In this document: positions 8,250-16,633 of the stretch, piece by piece
Position numbering within the stretch: the first letter of the stretch is position 1
Layout: every line of letters begins with the position of its first letter
NCBI GenBank assembly: GCA_017624955.1
Contig: JAGAMA010000039.1
Span: forward strand, 1-64,000
Reading direction: 5' to 3'
Length of the DNA stretch: 64,000 bases
From: Alistipes sp.
GTDB lineage: Bacteria > Bacteroidota > Bacteroidia > Bacteroidales > Rikenellaceae
Translations under genes and position numbers: made by a program
Notes under the pieces: generated by a model
Told to the model about the DNA's origin: nothing
Databases searched by the model: none
Seen by the model: only the letters and a program-made list of their open reading frames with translations

Positions 8250-8330
8250 CTCTGCCGAGCCGCCACAAGCAGTGCGAGTCCCTTTATCCGCACAAAAAAA
8301 AAGCGACTGCTAAATGCAGTCGCTCGTGCG
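8250..8330. repeat. Duplicate of the tRNA-Leu terminator region
   Basis: GAGTCCCTTTATCCGCAC at 8276-8293, an A run and the hairpin GCGACTGC-TAAAT-GCAGTCGC (8303-8323) plus TCGTGCG repeat the sequence at 8550-8601 almost exactly. To the right (8331-8375) a degenerate stretch still carries GGACTCGAAC, the T-arm of a minus-strand tRNA, so this looks like a decayed copy of tRNA plus terminator. Nothing else is supportable in 8331-8549. Confidence 0.6.
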
Positions 8331-8549
8331 ATATTATAGCGGATTATCGAACTCGCAGCAGCGGGACTCGAACGGCGGCAGCAGGCGAGCGCAGACCGAA
8401 GGGAGGTTGTTGCAATCGAAGATTGTCGTGTTTGATGGGCGATGTGGCGAAAATTTATTTTCAGACACAATCACCCGGCAAGCACGAGTATTTGCATAGC
8501 AAACAACAACCAACCATAGATAAGTCTGCCGAGGCGCCACGAGCTGAAC

Positions 8550-8615
8550 GAGTCCCTTTATCCGCACAAAAAAAGCGACTGCTAAATGCAGTCGCTCGTG
8601 CGGATAAAGGGACTC
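8550..8615. repeat. 18-bp inverted repeat of the tRNA-Leu 3' end around its terminator
   Basis: GAGTCCCTTTATCCGCAC (8550-8567) is the exact reverse complement of 8598-8615, the 3' end of tRNA-Leu. The two arms enclose the tRNA terminator hairpin. The left arm is thus a plus-strand copy of the tRNA 3' end, the kind of sequence left by integration into a tRNA gene or by local inversion. Confidence 0.7.
8568..8595 (-). terminator. tRNA-Leu terminator
   Basis: Minus-strand hairpin GCGACTGC-ATTTA-GCAGTCGC (8575-8595) followed by seven Ts, 3 bp past the tRNA 3' end. Confidence 0.85.
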
Positions 8616-8680
8616 GAACCCCCACGCCGTGAGGCAACAGATCCTAAGTCTGTCGTGGCTACCAATTACACCATATCCGC
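8599..8680 (-). tRNA. tRNA-Leu (anticodon TAG)
   Basis: Read on the minus strand, GCGGATA (8680-8674) pairs with TATCCGC (8606-8600), giving a perfect acceptor stem with discriminator A at 8599. The anticodon arm CAGA-CTTAGGA-TCTG shows anticodon TAG (leucine, CUA codons with wobble). A T-arm with GTTCGAGTC and an extended variable arm (about 13 nt, TGCCTCACGGCGT) fit the class II leucine tRNA shape. Length is 82 nt and CCA is not encoded. Confidence 0.95.
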
Positions 8681-8781
8681 CTATTCGAAGGACAAAGGTA
8701 GGCAAAAATTCGGAAAAGACAACCTTCGGGAGTTAAGATTACAAATTTTTGCCTACTTTTGTCCTTTGGAAATCAAGAGCT

Positions 8782-10335
8782 ATGCCACACAAACTGACCC
8801 TGAAGTTGCGGCCGCGCGAGGCTGCCGATGCGAAATACTACACCGCCCGTGCGGCGCGTGAGATCGGGATCTCGGATCGCGACATCGCCCTGGTGCGGGT
8901 CGTGAAGCGGTCGATCGATGCCCGTCAGCGTCAGGTGATGGTGCACCTCACGCTGGAGGTCTATGTCGATCAGGAGGAGCAACCCGCACCGCTTCACTTC
9001 GACTACCCCTCGTGTGAGGGTAAGCCCGAGGTGGTGGTTGTGGGATCGGGCCCGGCAGGTCTGTTTGCCTCGTTGCGCCTGATCGAGCTAGGCTATCGGC
9101 CGATCCTCCTGGAGCGCGGACGTGATGTCTCGGCCCGCAAGAGCGATATCGCGCTGATCAATCGTGGCGAAGAGATTAACCCCGACTCGAACTACGCCTT
9201 CGGCGAGGGTGGCGCGGGCACCTTCTCGGATGGTAAGCTCTTCACGCGCAGCAAGAAACGTGGCGACTACAACAAGGCGCTCCAGACGTTGGTTTTCCAT
9301 GGTGCCAATCCCGAAATCCTCTTCGAGGCGCACCCCCACATCGGCACCGACAAGCTCCCCTACATCATCCGTCGCATCTGCCAAACGATCACGGCATGTG
9401 GTGGCGAGGTGCTCTTTGAGCGTCGCGTGACGGACCTGATCATGCACGAAAATCGTGTCAAGGGGGTGGTGTGTGGCGACGAGCGCATCGAGGGTGTGGC
9501 CGTGGTGCTGGCTACGGGTCACTCGGCCCGCGACATCTACCACCTGCTGCATCAGCGCGGTGTACGATTGGAGGCCAAGGCCTTTGCCATGGGAGTCCGC
9601 ATCGAGCATCCGCAACGCCTCATCGACCAGATTCAATACCACCAGCCGGAGCGCGGGGAGTATCTCCCTGCCGCCTCCTATTCGCTTGTCAGTCAGGAGG
9701 GTGGGCGTGGTGTCTACTCCTTCTGCATGTGCCCGGGCGGCTTTATCGTCCCCGCCATGACCGATGCGGCGCACTCGGTCGTAAACGGCATGTCGCCCAG
9801 CGGTCGCACCTCGCCCTACGCCAATTCGGGCCTGGTGACCGAGGTGCGGGAGAGCGATTACGCCCACCTGGTGGAGGAGTGGGGCCCGTTGGCGGGTCTG
9901 AGATTCCAGGAGCTCTTCGAGGAGGAGGCGCGCCGTCAGGGTGGCGATCGACAGGTTGCCCCTGCCCAGCGTGTGGCCGACTTCGTAGCAGGCAAGAGCT
10001 CCACGGGGCTGCCCAAGACCTCCTACATTCCCGGCATCACCCCTTCGCGACTCGATCAGTGGATGCCGAGCTTCATTGCCGAGGGGCTGCGAATGGGCCT
10101 TTCGACCTTCGGGCGCAAGCTGCGTGGCTTCGTGACAAACGAGGCCGTGGTGGTCGGCGTGGAGTCGCGCACCTCGACCCCCGTGCGTATTCCGCGCGAT
10201 CCGGAGAGGCTGATGCACCCCGAAATCGAGGGTCTTTTTCCCACGGGCGAGGGTGCAGGCTATGCCGGAGGTATCATCTCGGCCGCCCTGGATGGCGAAC
10301 GAGTGGCCGATGCGGTGGCTCAATACGCCAAATAG
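8782..10335 (+). CDS. FAD-dependent dehydrogenase (COG2509-type)
   Basis: 517 residues from ATG at 8782; the longer frame from 8749 reads into upstream non-coding sequence. An N-terminal region of about 80 residues precedes a Rossmann FAD-binding motif (VVVVGSGPAGLFASLRL, about 84-100). An ERGRDV loop and a conserved NYAFGEGGAGTFSDGKL block follow, with a C-terminal GEGAGYAGGIISAALDG motif that closes the FAD site. This layout matches the uncharacterised FAD-dependent dehydrogenase family found as a single-copy gene in many bacteria; substrate unknown. There is no signal peptide, so it is cytoplasmic. It stands alone, divergent from the tRNA, with no operon partners. Confidence 0.85.
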   Translation: MPHKLTLKLRPREAADAKYYTARAAREIGISDRDIALVRVVKRSIDARQRQVMVHLTLEVYVDQEEQPAPLHFDYPSCEGKPEVVVVGSGPAGLFASLRLIELGYRPILLERGRDVSARKSDIALINRGEEINPDSNYAFGEGGAGTFSDGKLFTRSKKRGDYNKALQTLVFHGANPEILFEAHPHIGTDKLPYIIRRICQTITACGGEVLFERRVTDLIMHENRVKGVVCGDERIEGVAVVLATGHSARDIYHLLHQRGVRLEAKAFAMGVRIEHPQRLIDQIQYHQPERGEYLPAASYSLVSQEGGRGVYSFCMCPGGFIVPAMTDAAHSVVNGMSPSGRTSPYANSGLVTEVRESDYAHLVEEWGPLAGLRFQELFEEEARRQGGDRQVAPAQRVADFVAGKSSTGLPKTSYIPGITPSRLDQWMPSFIAEGLRMGLSTFGRKLRGFVTNEAVVVGVESRTSTPVRIPRDPERLMHPEIEGLFPTGEGAGYAGGIISAALDGERVADAVAQYAK

Positions 10336-10412
10336 AGCACATTGAAAATCAGCAGGTTATGCCGTGTTGTTAAAATTTCTTCAAAATTTTTGAAATTTTT
10401 TTATTAAAAAAC

Positions 10413-10443
10413 TTGCACGGTTTCCAAAATGGCCTTATCTTTG
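10413..10443 (+). promoter_or_regulatory. Strong Bacteroidetes promoter
   Basis: TTG at 10413-10415, a 20-bp spacer and a perfect TATCTTTG at 10436-10443. No plus-strand gene follows for nearly 5 kb; a terminator follows within about 100 bp. Confidence 0.65.
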
Positions 10444-10447
10444 CAAC

Positions 10448-10546
10448 GAAGTTTTAAGGTTCATTTTAGGTTAGTAGTTTTAGGTTGGTGAGGAAATCGA
10501 CGAATCGCGAGCGTTCTGCCCGATTCACGGTTTCCTTCTTTTTTTG
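10448..10546 (+). ncRNA. Candidate small RNA with promoter and terminator
   Basis: Transcription from the promoter at 10413-10443 should start near 10448-10451 and end at a hairpin at 10492-10535 (GGAAA with TTTCC; GAATCG with CGATTC) followed by TTCTTTTTTT. The span contains no ATG. It has three near-repeats of TTTTAGGTT-like sequence (10453-10490). The result is a free-standing transcript of about 95-100 nt. An attenuated leader of a lost gene is the alternative. The rest of 10336-10686 holds only an AT-rich run, the 33-bp repeat and the nagB-like gene's terminator. Confidence 0.5.
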
Positions 10547-10595
10547 TGTCTATGGCCGGGCCGACCGGGCCGACTGATTTTAGCCAGCCCCCACC

Positions 10596-10628
10596 TAATT
10601 CTTAATTTTTAATTCTTAATTCTTAATT
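10596..10628. repeat. 33-bp AT-rich repeat, copy 1
   Basis: TAATTCTTAATTTTTAATTC and its continuation (33 bp in all) are identical to 59181-59213. A shorter related stretch (AATTAAGAATTAAG) follows the gene ending at 29201. All three sit at the 3' ends of genes. Confidence 0.7.
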
Positions 10629-10659
10629 AAAAAAATCGGGGCACCCTCGCGGGCACCCC
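10628..10659 (-). terminator. Rho-independent terminator
   Basis: Minus-strand stem GGGGTGCCC / GGGTGCCCC with two G-T pairs (10638-10659), then GATTTTTTT, 28 bp past the stop of the NagB/PIG-L gene. Confidence 0.7.
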
Positions 10660-10686
10660 TTCCACCAATCCACAAGAAGATATTCA

Positions 10687-12645
10687 TTAAAACATCTTCA
10701 CAAAAACCTCAATGGCCTGATACTCGGCCATACCTAACCTATCGTATAAGCATGCAGTATGCTGTGTACGCTCCTCGGCACGCTGCCAGAATTCGCGCGT
10801 ATCGCTACCCGGGAAGGGGACGATATCCTTCTGCGAAACGTGGCGGTAGATTGCGTGACGTTTCTTGATCAGCTCGTCGAGCGAGAGGGGCACCGCCATA
10901 TCGACCATGCCGAGATCCCACTCCATCCAGGCACCGCGGTAGAGCCACATGTGGCACTTCTTGAGCCACTCATCCTCCTTTACGACCTCCAATGCCGCCA
11001 ACACGGCCTCGATGCAGACACGGTGTGTACCGTGCGGATCGGCCAGGTCGCCTGCAGCGTAGATCTGATCGGGCTCAATCTCGCGCAGCAGCTTGACGAT
11101 AATCTCGATATCGGCCTCCGAAAGCTCGCCCTTCTTGATGCCACCCGTCTCGTAGAAGGGGAGGTTGAGGAAGTGGGCGTGCGAGGCCGGAAGACCAAAC
11201 GAGCGGACAGCCGCCTTGGCCTCGGCGCGACGAATCGCACCCTTCAGCTCGAGCAGCGCGCGCGGCTCGGGCTCCGTATCGCTCTTCGAGCGGATAATCT
11301 CGGCCACCTCGGCATAGCGATCGCCAAAGCCCAGCTCCGAGGCGGTGTCGATGTGCTGCAGCACCACATCGTCGTGCACCGCCACATTACCCGAGGTCTC
11401 GTAGGCCACATGCACATCGTGTCCGTGCTCTACGAGACGGATGAAGGTGCCACCCATCGAAATCACATCGTCGTCGGGGTGGGGCGAGAAGATCAGGATC
11501 TTCTTCGGGAAGGGCGACGAGGGGACGGGGCGTGTCGAGTCGTCAGCATTGGGCTTACCGCCCGGCCAACCCGTAATCGTGTGCTGCAAATCGTTGAATA
11601 CGCGGATGTTAATCTGGTTGAACGAGCCGACAGCCTCGAGCAGCTCGCCCAGAGAATTTTCGATGTAGTCGTTGTGCGTGAGCTTCAGAATCGGCTTCCC
11701 GACCTTGCCGCAAAGCCACACGACAGCCTTACGCATAAAGCGGGGAGTCCACTCGCAAGGACCAACGAGCCAGGGGGCGACCTCGCGCGTCAGAAGACCT
11801 GCGGCGTTCTCATCCACGACCACCTCGGCGTTGTTGTGCGACTGGAGCAGCGAGGCGGGCACCTGGTTCGTGGCATCGCCCTCGACGATGTCGCGGATCA
11901 CCGAAGCCTTACCCTCGCCCCAAGCCATCAGCACCACCTTATCGGCGCGCATGATCGTACCAATACCCATCGTGATCGCCATCTTGGGCGTTTCGCCCAT
12001 GTTGCGGAAGAACTTCGACTGCACCTTACGCGAGTTGTGCGAGAGCTGCACCAGGCGCGTGCGCGACTTCTCGTAGGAGCCCGGCTCGTTGAAGCCGATC
12101 TGCCCCTGCTCGCCCACACCGATAATCATCAGGTTGATGCGACCCATCTTGTCATAGACCTCCGAGTAGTGGGCAATATCATCCTGCGACACACGGCCGT
12201 CGATGATGTGGATATTCTCCGGAAGAATGTCGATATGGTTCAGGAACTCGTTGTGGATGCGATAGTTGCGGCTCTGGGGGTTCTGCGCGTCGATCGGGTA
12301 GAACTCGTCGAGGCTGTAGACCACCACGTTGCGGAACGATACCTCGCCCTGCTCGTAACGCTTCACCAACTCACGATACAGACCTACGGGCGTGCGACCA
12401 GTTGTCAGACCCAGCACAAAGGGGTTGAAATCTTCGTAAAAGTCGTCGTGGCCGTGCATCTCGTTGTGCTGATTGAGCATCTGCACGATCATATCGGCCA
12501 GATAATTGACACCCGACTGCTCGGTCTGGAAGACGCGCGTGGGTATCTTTTCGTAGCGGTGCAAGAGGTCGCGCGGCAGCTCCTTCTCGATCAATCCGCC
12601 ATCTTTCGGTAATGTGTACTTACCCTCCATAATTGTTTGAATCAC
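10687..12645 (-). CDS. NagB-like sugar-phosphate isomerase/deaminase fused to a PIG-L deacetylase domain
   Basis: 652 residues, cytoplasmic. Residues about 30-325 form a NagB/6-phosphogluconolactonase fold (LGLTTGRTPVGLYRELV; YSLDEFYP with Asp113; GVGEQGQIGFNEPGS at 176-190). Residues about 375-640 form a PIG-L N-acetylglucosamine deacetylase-type domain with the metal motif PHPDDD (His389-Asp393) and HGTHR late. NagB turns glucosamine-6-P into fructose-6-P and ammonia. In E. coli the catalytic residues are Asp72, Asp141, His143 and Glu148. Here the aligned positions are Asp113, Gln180, Gln182 and Glu187, so two are replaced. Such long fusions are known in Bacteroidetes and usually annotated as glucosamine-6-phosphate deaminase, but this change makes classical activity uncertain. 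A role in GlcNAc or GlcN handling fits the locus. ATG at 12630 is an alternative start. Confidence 0.85.
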   Translation of the reverse strand: MIQTIMEGKYTLPKDGGLIEKELPRDLLHRYEKIPTRVFQTEQSGVNYLADMIVQMLNQHNEMHGHDDFYEDFNPFVLGLTTGRTPVGLYRELVKRYEQGEVSFRNVVVYSLDEFYPIDAQNPQSRNYRIHNEFLNHIDILPENIHIIDGRVSQDDIAHYSEVYDKMGRINLMIIGVGEQGQIGFNEPGSYEKSRTRLVQLSHNSRKVQSKFFRNMGETPKMAITMGIGTIMRADKVVLMAWGEGKASVIRDIVEGDATNQVPASLLQSHNNAEVVVDENAAGLLTREVAPWLVGPCEWTPRFMRKAVVWLCGKVGKPILKLTHNDYIENSLGELLEAVGSFNQINIRVFNDLQHTITGWPGGKPNADDSTRPVPSSPFPKKILIFSPHPDDDVISMGGTFIRLVEHGHDVHVAYETSGNVAVHDDVVLQHIDTASELGFGDRYAEVAEIIRSKSDTEPEPRALLELKGAIRRAEAKAAVRSFGLPASHAHFLNLPFYETGGIKKGELSEADIEIIVKLLREIEPDQIYAAGDLADPHGTHRVCIEAVLAALEVVKEDEWLKKCHMWLYRGAWMEWDLGMVDMAVPLSLDELIKKRHAIYRHVSQKDIVPFPGSDTREFWQRAEERTQHTACLYDRLGMAEYQAIEVFVKMF

Positions 12646-12693
12646 TCATTAACTTTTCCCTCTCCGAGGGGTTGATTAGGGCGCATAACACCC

Positions 12694-12739
12694 TAAAAAA
12701 GGCCGTGAATACTCCGTGAGGAGGCCTCACAGCCCTTTT
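12694..12739 (-). terminator. Terminator between the DUF5018-like gene and the NagB/PIG-L gene
   Basis: On the minus strand AAAAGGGCTGTGA pairs with TCACGGCCTTTTTT (12694-12739), with an inner GAGG/CCTC stem. The T run follows the stem. It should at least partly separate expression of the two genes. Confidence 0.6.
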
Positions 12740-12741
12740 GT

Positions 12742-12771
12742 ACCCATGGCCCCGATCAAAGGGCCATGGGT
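12742..12771 (-). promoter_or_regulatory. Conserved 3' hairpin, copy A
   Basis: Perfect 11-bp stem ACCCATGGCCC (12742-12752) / GGGCCATGGGT (12761-12771), 23 nt past the stop of the gene at 12794. On the minus strand the loop is TTTGATCG and the stem is followed by ACAAAA. It matches copy B at 27474-27499 with a compensatory base-pair change (G-C here, A-T there) and one loop change. Confidence 0.6.
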
Positions 12772-12793
12772 AAAAGACTAAATATTTGCTTGA

Positions 12794-14992
12794 TTATTCT
12801 GCGGGAGCGTTCAGCAGACAGTCAATACGCATACAAGCAACCTTGTTGTTGTTAAGTGCAACATAGAGATACATGTATACACCATCCTTCGAAACGCGCA
12901 TTGCACAGTCTCCATAACCACCCGGGGCGCCACCGCCATCCCAATTGATAGCAATATCAAACAACGCATAAGGCAGTTCGATAGCACCAGCCTTGAAGTT
13001 ATCAATAGTGGTTACATCTGCTACATAAGCCGAGCTTCCCGAGAAGCACCAACCATGAGCTGCACTAACAAGCATCAGATACTTGGCGCCGTTAAACTCC
13101 TCAACATCCAACTGGGCAATTGCATTGTTGCCTCCGTATGCATCAGCCGAATAGGGCTGGAGACCAGCAAGGGCGACACCACCCTCAACCCAAGGCAGCG
13201 TGTTAGGCGAGTAACCGCCAACGAACAAGGGCGCAGCGGGATCTGCATCACGGAATACCACATCACCGGCATCCGTCGAAGTCTTACCAAGCGTCAGACC
13301 AGTATCACCGGCCTTCGGGCTACACCAATTAACAGTATTGTAACTACCATTAACAACTACATAAGCGAGATTCGATGCAACAGGCGAACTAAACCAAGGA
13401 TAGTACACGGTCGAAATAATTGCATTGCCGTAAACATCACCTACAGCCGAAATATCCTTACCATACTCATTACCCTTAGTAGACTCAATAAACAATTCCG
13501 GCGTACCATTAATGCCCTTCATGCGAACAAAGTTCAGATTCGAGCCATCGTTGATTGCGATAACAATATTGCCTGCATCGTCTGCCGTGATAGCCGTATT
13601 CAGACCAGCATATGCACCAAGATTCAAATCGCCGACAACCTCACCGGTCAGGGCGTTCAGAATCGTCGGGGTCTTATAGGGACTCGAAACGATCAGGTAG
13701 TCCTGGAGAGCAGCAATGTGAACATCGCCAGCAGCATAACCAGCCACCTCACTGATATTCTTCGACCACATATGAACCTCCGAACCTGCACGGTAACCAT
13801 AGGGCTGCAACTTCACACCTTCAGGCTGGTTTACGGTAATCACTACCTCGTTGCTCTTGGCTACGAGCTTGATCGTACCCGTGCGGGCAGCACCCAAGTT
13901 GGCCTCAACCTTCACCTGGGCAACACCGTCAACCAGCGTAGCCGAGATCCAGGCGTCAACCTGCTCAACCGTTACCTCGCCATCGGCCGTGTAGGGAACC
14001 TCGTAGGTAGCCTCGTCAGCCGTAGCCTCGATCGTAAGGTGCTCATCGGCAACCGTTACATACTCGCCGATCTGAACCTTCATCGAAACAACCGAGCTCT
14101 GGTTCTCCTCGCCGAAGTAGATCAGCGAAACCTCACCCTCCTTATCGGCGCAAGCAGCGTGCTCGGCCGTGGGAGCGGTAATCGTCCAAACCATCGTCTC
14201 CTTGTCATACGAAGCCTTCCACTCGTCGGGGGTCGTTACGACGGTCTTCAGTACGCCGACAGCCTCCATCTCGAAGCTCTGCGTCTCGCCATACTTGAAG
14301 TCGGCCGACTCAACAGCATCGCCCTTGAAGTTGATGTAGAGGTCGCTGCGCAGCTCGATCTCAATCGTATCGCCATTGAGGAACTCGAAGATAGCCGTAT
14401 TGGTATCCTCGTCGATGTAGGCATCCTTGAACAGACCACCTGCACCACCCGAAGTGGTTACGGGCGTGCCATCCTCCAGCAGGATACGCTCCCACGTCTC
14501 GCCGTTGTCATAGCTGGCCTCCCAATAGCCGGTCTCGCCCTCCATCACAACGCGCATGAGCGGGGTGTTACCCTTCTCACCCTTCACGGGGAGCTTGTTG
14601 CCGTTGTCGTCGAGCAGGTACTCGGTCTTGCCATCCTTCGTTACGGCCCAGTAGTACTCGCCGTCCTCATCCTGCAGTACGGTTACCGTCACGCCGTCCT
14701 TACCGGCCTCACCGGCCTTACCATCGGCGATCGTGATCTTCTCGCCATTGGTGAAGTAGACCTCGTAGCCCGTCTCACCCTTGACGATCTTCGATACATA
14801 GACATTGTTCTGCATAGCACCAACGAGCGTCTGCACACCGGCAATGTCCTGGTTCAGGGCAGCAATGGTCTCCTCCAACTCAGCCACGCGGTTCTCGAGG
14901 TCGTTCACACGGTCGTTGATTGCCGTGTCGTCGTACTCGCACGCGGTGAAGAGCATACCGATAGCAGCCACCAGATAGAGTAATTTTTTCAT
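12794..14992 (-). CDS. Surface lipoprotein: DUF4988 coiled coil, BACON-like and DUF5018-like C-terminus
   Basis: 732 residues from ATG at 14992, chosen for its lipoprotein signal (GMLFTAC, Cys18); the longer frame adds 57 non-signal residues. Order: heptad coiled coil about 24-70 (INDRVNDLENRVAELEETIA, typical of DUF4988); a collagen-like/phage-tail-like GKAGEAGKDG stretch about 95-105; beta-rich modules about 110-370; a BACON-like domain about 375-455 (VEQVDAWISATLVDG...IKLVAKSNEVVITVNQPEG); then about 470-732 a beta-propeller-like region shared with the gene at 25714 (VGDVYGNAIISTVYYPW, LFVGGYSPNTLPWVEGG). It is probably a surface glycan-binding protein of the nearby SusCD locus, projecting on a trimeric coiled coil. 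No catalytic motif is visible. Its leader is about 130 nt long. Confidence 0.8.
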   Translation of the reverse strand: MKKLLYLVAAIGMLFTACEYDDTAINDRVNDLENRVAELEETIAALNQDIAGVQTLVGAMQNNVYVSKIVKGETGYEVYFTNGEKITIADGKAGEAGKDGVTVTVLQDEDGEYYWAVTKDGKTEYLLDDNGNKLPVKGEKGNTPLMRVVMEGETGYWEASYDNGETWERILLEDGTPVTTSGGAGGLFKDAYIDEDTNTAIFEFLNGDTIEIELRSDLYINFKGDAVESADFKYGETQSFEMEAVGVLKTVVTTPDEWKASYDKETMVWTITAPTAEHAACADKEGEVSLIYFGEENQSSVVSMKVQIGEYVTVADEHLTIEATADEATYEVPYTADGEVTVEQVDAWISATLVDGVAQVKVEANLGAARTGTIKLVAKSNEVVITVNQPEGVKLQPYGYRAGSEVHMWSKNISEVAGYAAGDVHIAALQDYLIVSSPYKTPTILNALTGEVVGDLNLGAYAGLNTAITADDAGNIVIAINDGSNLNFVRMKGINGTPELFIESTKGNEYGKDISAVGDVYGNAIISTVYYPWFSSPVASNLAYVVVNGSYNTVNWCSPKAGDTGLTLGKTSTDAGDVVFRDADPAAPLFVGGYSPNTLPWVEGGVALAGLQPYSADAYGGNNAIAQLDVEEFNGAKYLMLVSAAHGWCFSGSSAYVADVTTIDNFKAGAIELPYALFDIAINWDGGGAPGGYGDCAMRVSKDGVYMYLYVALNNNKVACMRIDCLLNAPAE

Positions 14993-15370
14993 AGTTTGAA
15001 AGTTTTTATAAAGTTTAGGTTTATTTACTTCCGCTAATTTATTTCCGCAACAGTTATATAATATACATAGGTATCGCCCCCTCCGACCACGCTTTTCGCA
15101 GCCCACGGGCGCTATACACACTTTACAAGAGCAAAGATAATAAAAATAATATCTGAATTGCAAAAAATAGAGGAAAATATTTTAGCTAAAATTCAAATCT
15201 TGCTAAAAAAGTTTATTATGTTTTGATTTTCTTGCTCCAAATTTGCTCAAAACTGGGCAGATCATTCGCTTTTTGCAACTTTTTTTCGTAGCTTTGCATC
15301 AAATAGGCGTAAAAAGCATCGCGTGATGCGCCCCTTTTTATGCCCGAATGAACCAACCGGACTACAAAAC
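14993..15370. other. Divergent intergenic region of the glycan locus
   Basis: The region holds the 130-nt leader and the promoter of the minus-strand lipoprotein. Near 15289-15296 a plus-strand TAGCTTTG box lacks a clear -33 and probably starts the regulator transcript. GCATCGCGTGATGC at 15317-15330 is a near-palindrome just after the expected start and could be an operator for the ROK regulator. No further gene is visible. Confidence 0.5.
15132..15163 (-). promoter_or_regulatory. Promoter of the DUF4988/DUF5018-like gene
   Basis: Minus strand: TTG (complement of 15161-15163), a 21-bp spacer and a perfect TATCTTTG (complement of 15132-15139), upstream of the ATG at 14992. Confidence 0.6.
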
Positions 15371-16576
15371 ATGGTAAAAACGACCTCTTTAGACGCGCTG
15401 ACCAGCGGCAAAAAGTCTGCCCAACTCAAGCGCGAGATCCTGCGCCGCTATACCCAAAACGGCGGAGAGAGCATTGCCGATCTGAGCCGTGAACTCGGAT
15501 TGAGCGTTCCTACACTGACGAAAATCGTGGGCGAACTCATTGAGGATGACCTGGTTACCGATCTTGGCAAGCAGGGCGCTACGGGAGGTCGCCGTCCGAG
15601 CATCTACGGACTGAACCCCTCGGCCGGCTACTTCATGGGAGTCGATATCAAGCGCGATGTGATCGTGATGGGTATCATCAACTTCCGTGGCGACATGGTC
15701 ATCTCGCGCCAATACGACTGCCACATCGAGAACACCCGCCAATCGTTTGACGAGCTCTGCAACCACATCACGCAGTTCATCGCCACGTCGCGCATCCGCC
15801 GCGACAAACTCCTCGCGATCGGCATCAACATCTCGGGTCGCGTCAATCCCGAAACGGGCTATTCGTACTCCTACTTCTTCTTCGACGAGAAGCCGCTGAC
15901 GGCCGTCTTAGAGGAGCGCATCGGCTACCGCGTATTCATCGAAAACGACTCACGCGCAATGACTTACGGCGAGTACATGTACGGCGTAGGCAATGGCGAG
16001 CAGAACATGATTTTCCTGAACCTGAGCTGGGGTTTCGGCCTCGGCATGATCCTCGGCGGCGAGCTGCACTACGGCAAATCGGGCTTCTCGGGCGAGTACG
16101 GACACTTCCCCTTCTTCGACAACGAGATCATCTGCTCGTGCGGCAAGCGCGGCTGCCTCGAGACGGAGGTTTCGGGCTGGGCTGCCCACCGTCAATTTAT
16201 CGAAAAACTCAACCAGGGCAATATCTCGATGCTCTCCAAGCAACACGAGGCCGGACAGCAGATCACCGTGGCCGATATTCTCGATGCGCTGGCCAAGGAG
16301 GATATGCTGGCAATCGAGGTGATGGAGCAGATCGGATCGCAGCTCGGAAGAGCCATCGCGGGGCTGATCAACATGTTCAATCCCGAGGTGGTTGTGCTGG
16401 GCGGAACGCTCTATGAGGCAAAGGATTACCTACTGCTGCCGATCAAGAGCGCGATCAACAAATATGCCCTGAATTTCGTCTCGAAAGATACCGCTATCAA
16501 GGTCTCGAAGTTGGGCGAATCGGCCGGACTTATCGGCATCTGCGCCATCACGCGCAACAAGATGTTGGGGCTGTAA
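15371..16576 (+). CDS. ROK family transcriptional regulator (NagC/XylR type)
   Basis: 401 residues from ATG at 15371 (MVKTTSLDALTSGKKSAQLK); the frame is open from 15323, but that start is only about 20 nt from the expected transcript start. Residues about 15-65 form a winged helix-turn-helix (ADLSRELGLSVPTLTKIVGELIEDDLV). The ROK domain follows, with the zinc motif CSCGKRGCLE and the glycine-rich GGELHYGKSGFSGEYGH. The nucleotide-binding start reads GVDIKRD rather than DxGxT, so kinase activity is unlikely. Family members repress sugar operons and release DNA on binding an amino sugar or its phosphate. Its position between the divergent arms of the locus makes it the likely regulator of the whole cluster. 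Confidence 0.88.
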   Translation: MVKTTSLDALTSGKKSAQLKREILRRYTQNGGESIADLSRELGLSVPTLTKIVGELIEDDLVTDLGKQGATGGRRPSIYGLNPSAGYFMGVDIKRDVIVMGIINFRGDMVISRQYDCHIENTRQSFDELCNHITQFIATSRIRRDKLLAIGINISGRVNPETGYSYSYFFFDEKPLTAVLEERIGYRVFIENDSRAMTYGEYMYGVGNGEQNMIFLNLSWGFGLGMILGGELHYGKSGFSGEYGHFPFFDNEIICSCGKRGCLETEVSGWAAHRQFIEKLNQGNISMLSKQHEAGQQITVADILDALAKEDMLAIEVMEQIGSQLGRAIAGLINMFNPEVVVLGGTLYEAKDYLLLPIKSAINKYALNFVSKDTAIKVSKLGESAGLIGICAITRNKMLGL

Positions 16577-16633
16577 AACAGGGTTGAAAACGCAAAAAAA
16601 ATCCAAGTAATAATTACCCAAATTTGGACAAAA

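Noticed and set aside
8180..8632. 150-codon plus-strand frame near the tRNA
   Set aside because: It reads through duplicated tRNA fragments and terminator hairpins; repeats explain the open frame.
10759..12612. Open frame of 617 codons antisense to the NagB/PIG-L gene
   Set aside because: It mirrors a well-supported gene; its His/Arg/Val-rich composition is typical of the opposite frame of GC-rich codon-biased genes, and no domain is visible.
13055..14983. Open frame of 642 codons antisense to the DUF4988/DUF5018-like gene
   Set aside because: Same reason: it is the shadow of a clear lipoprotein gene with a coiled coil and signal peptide.
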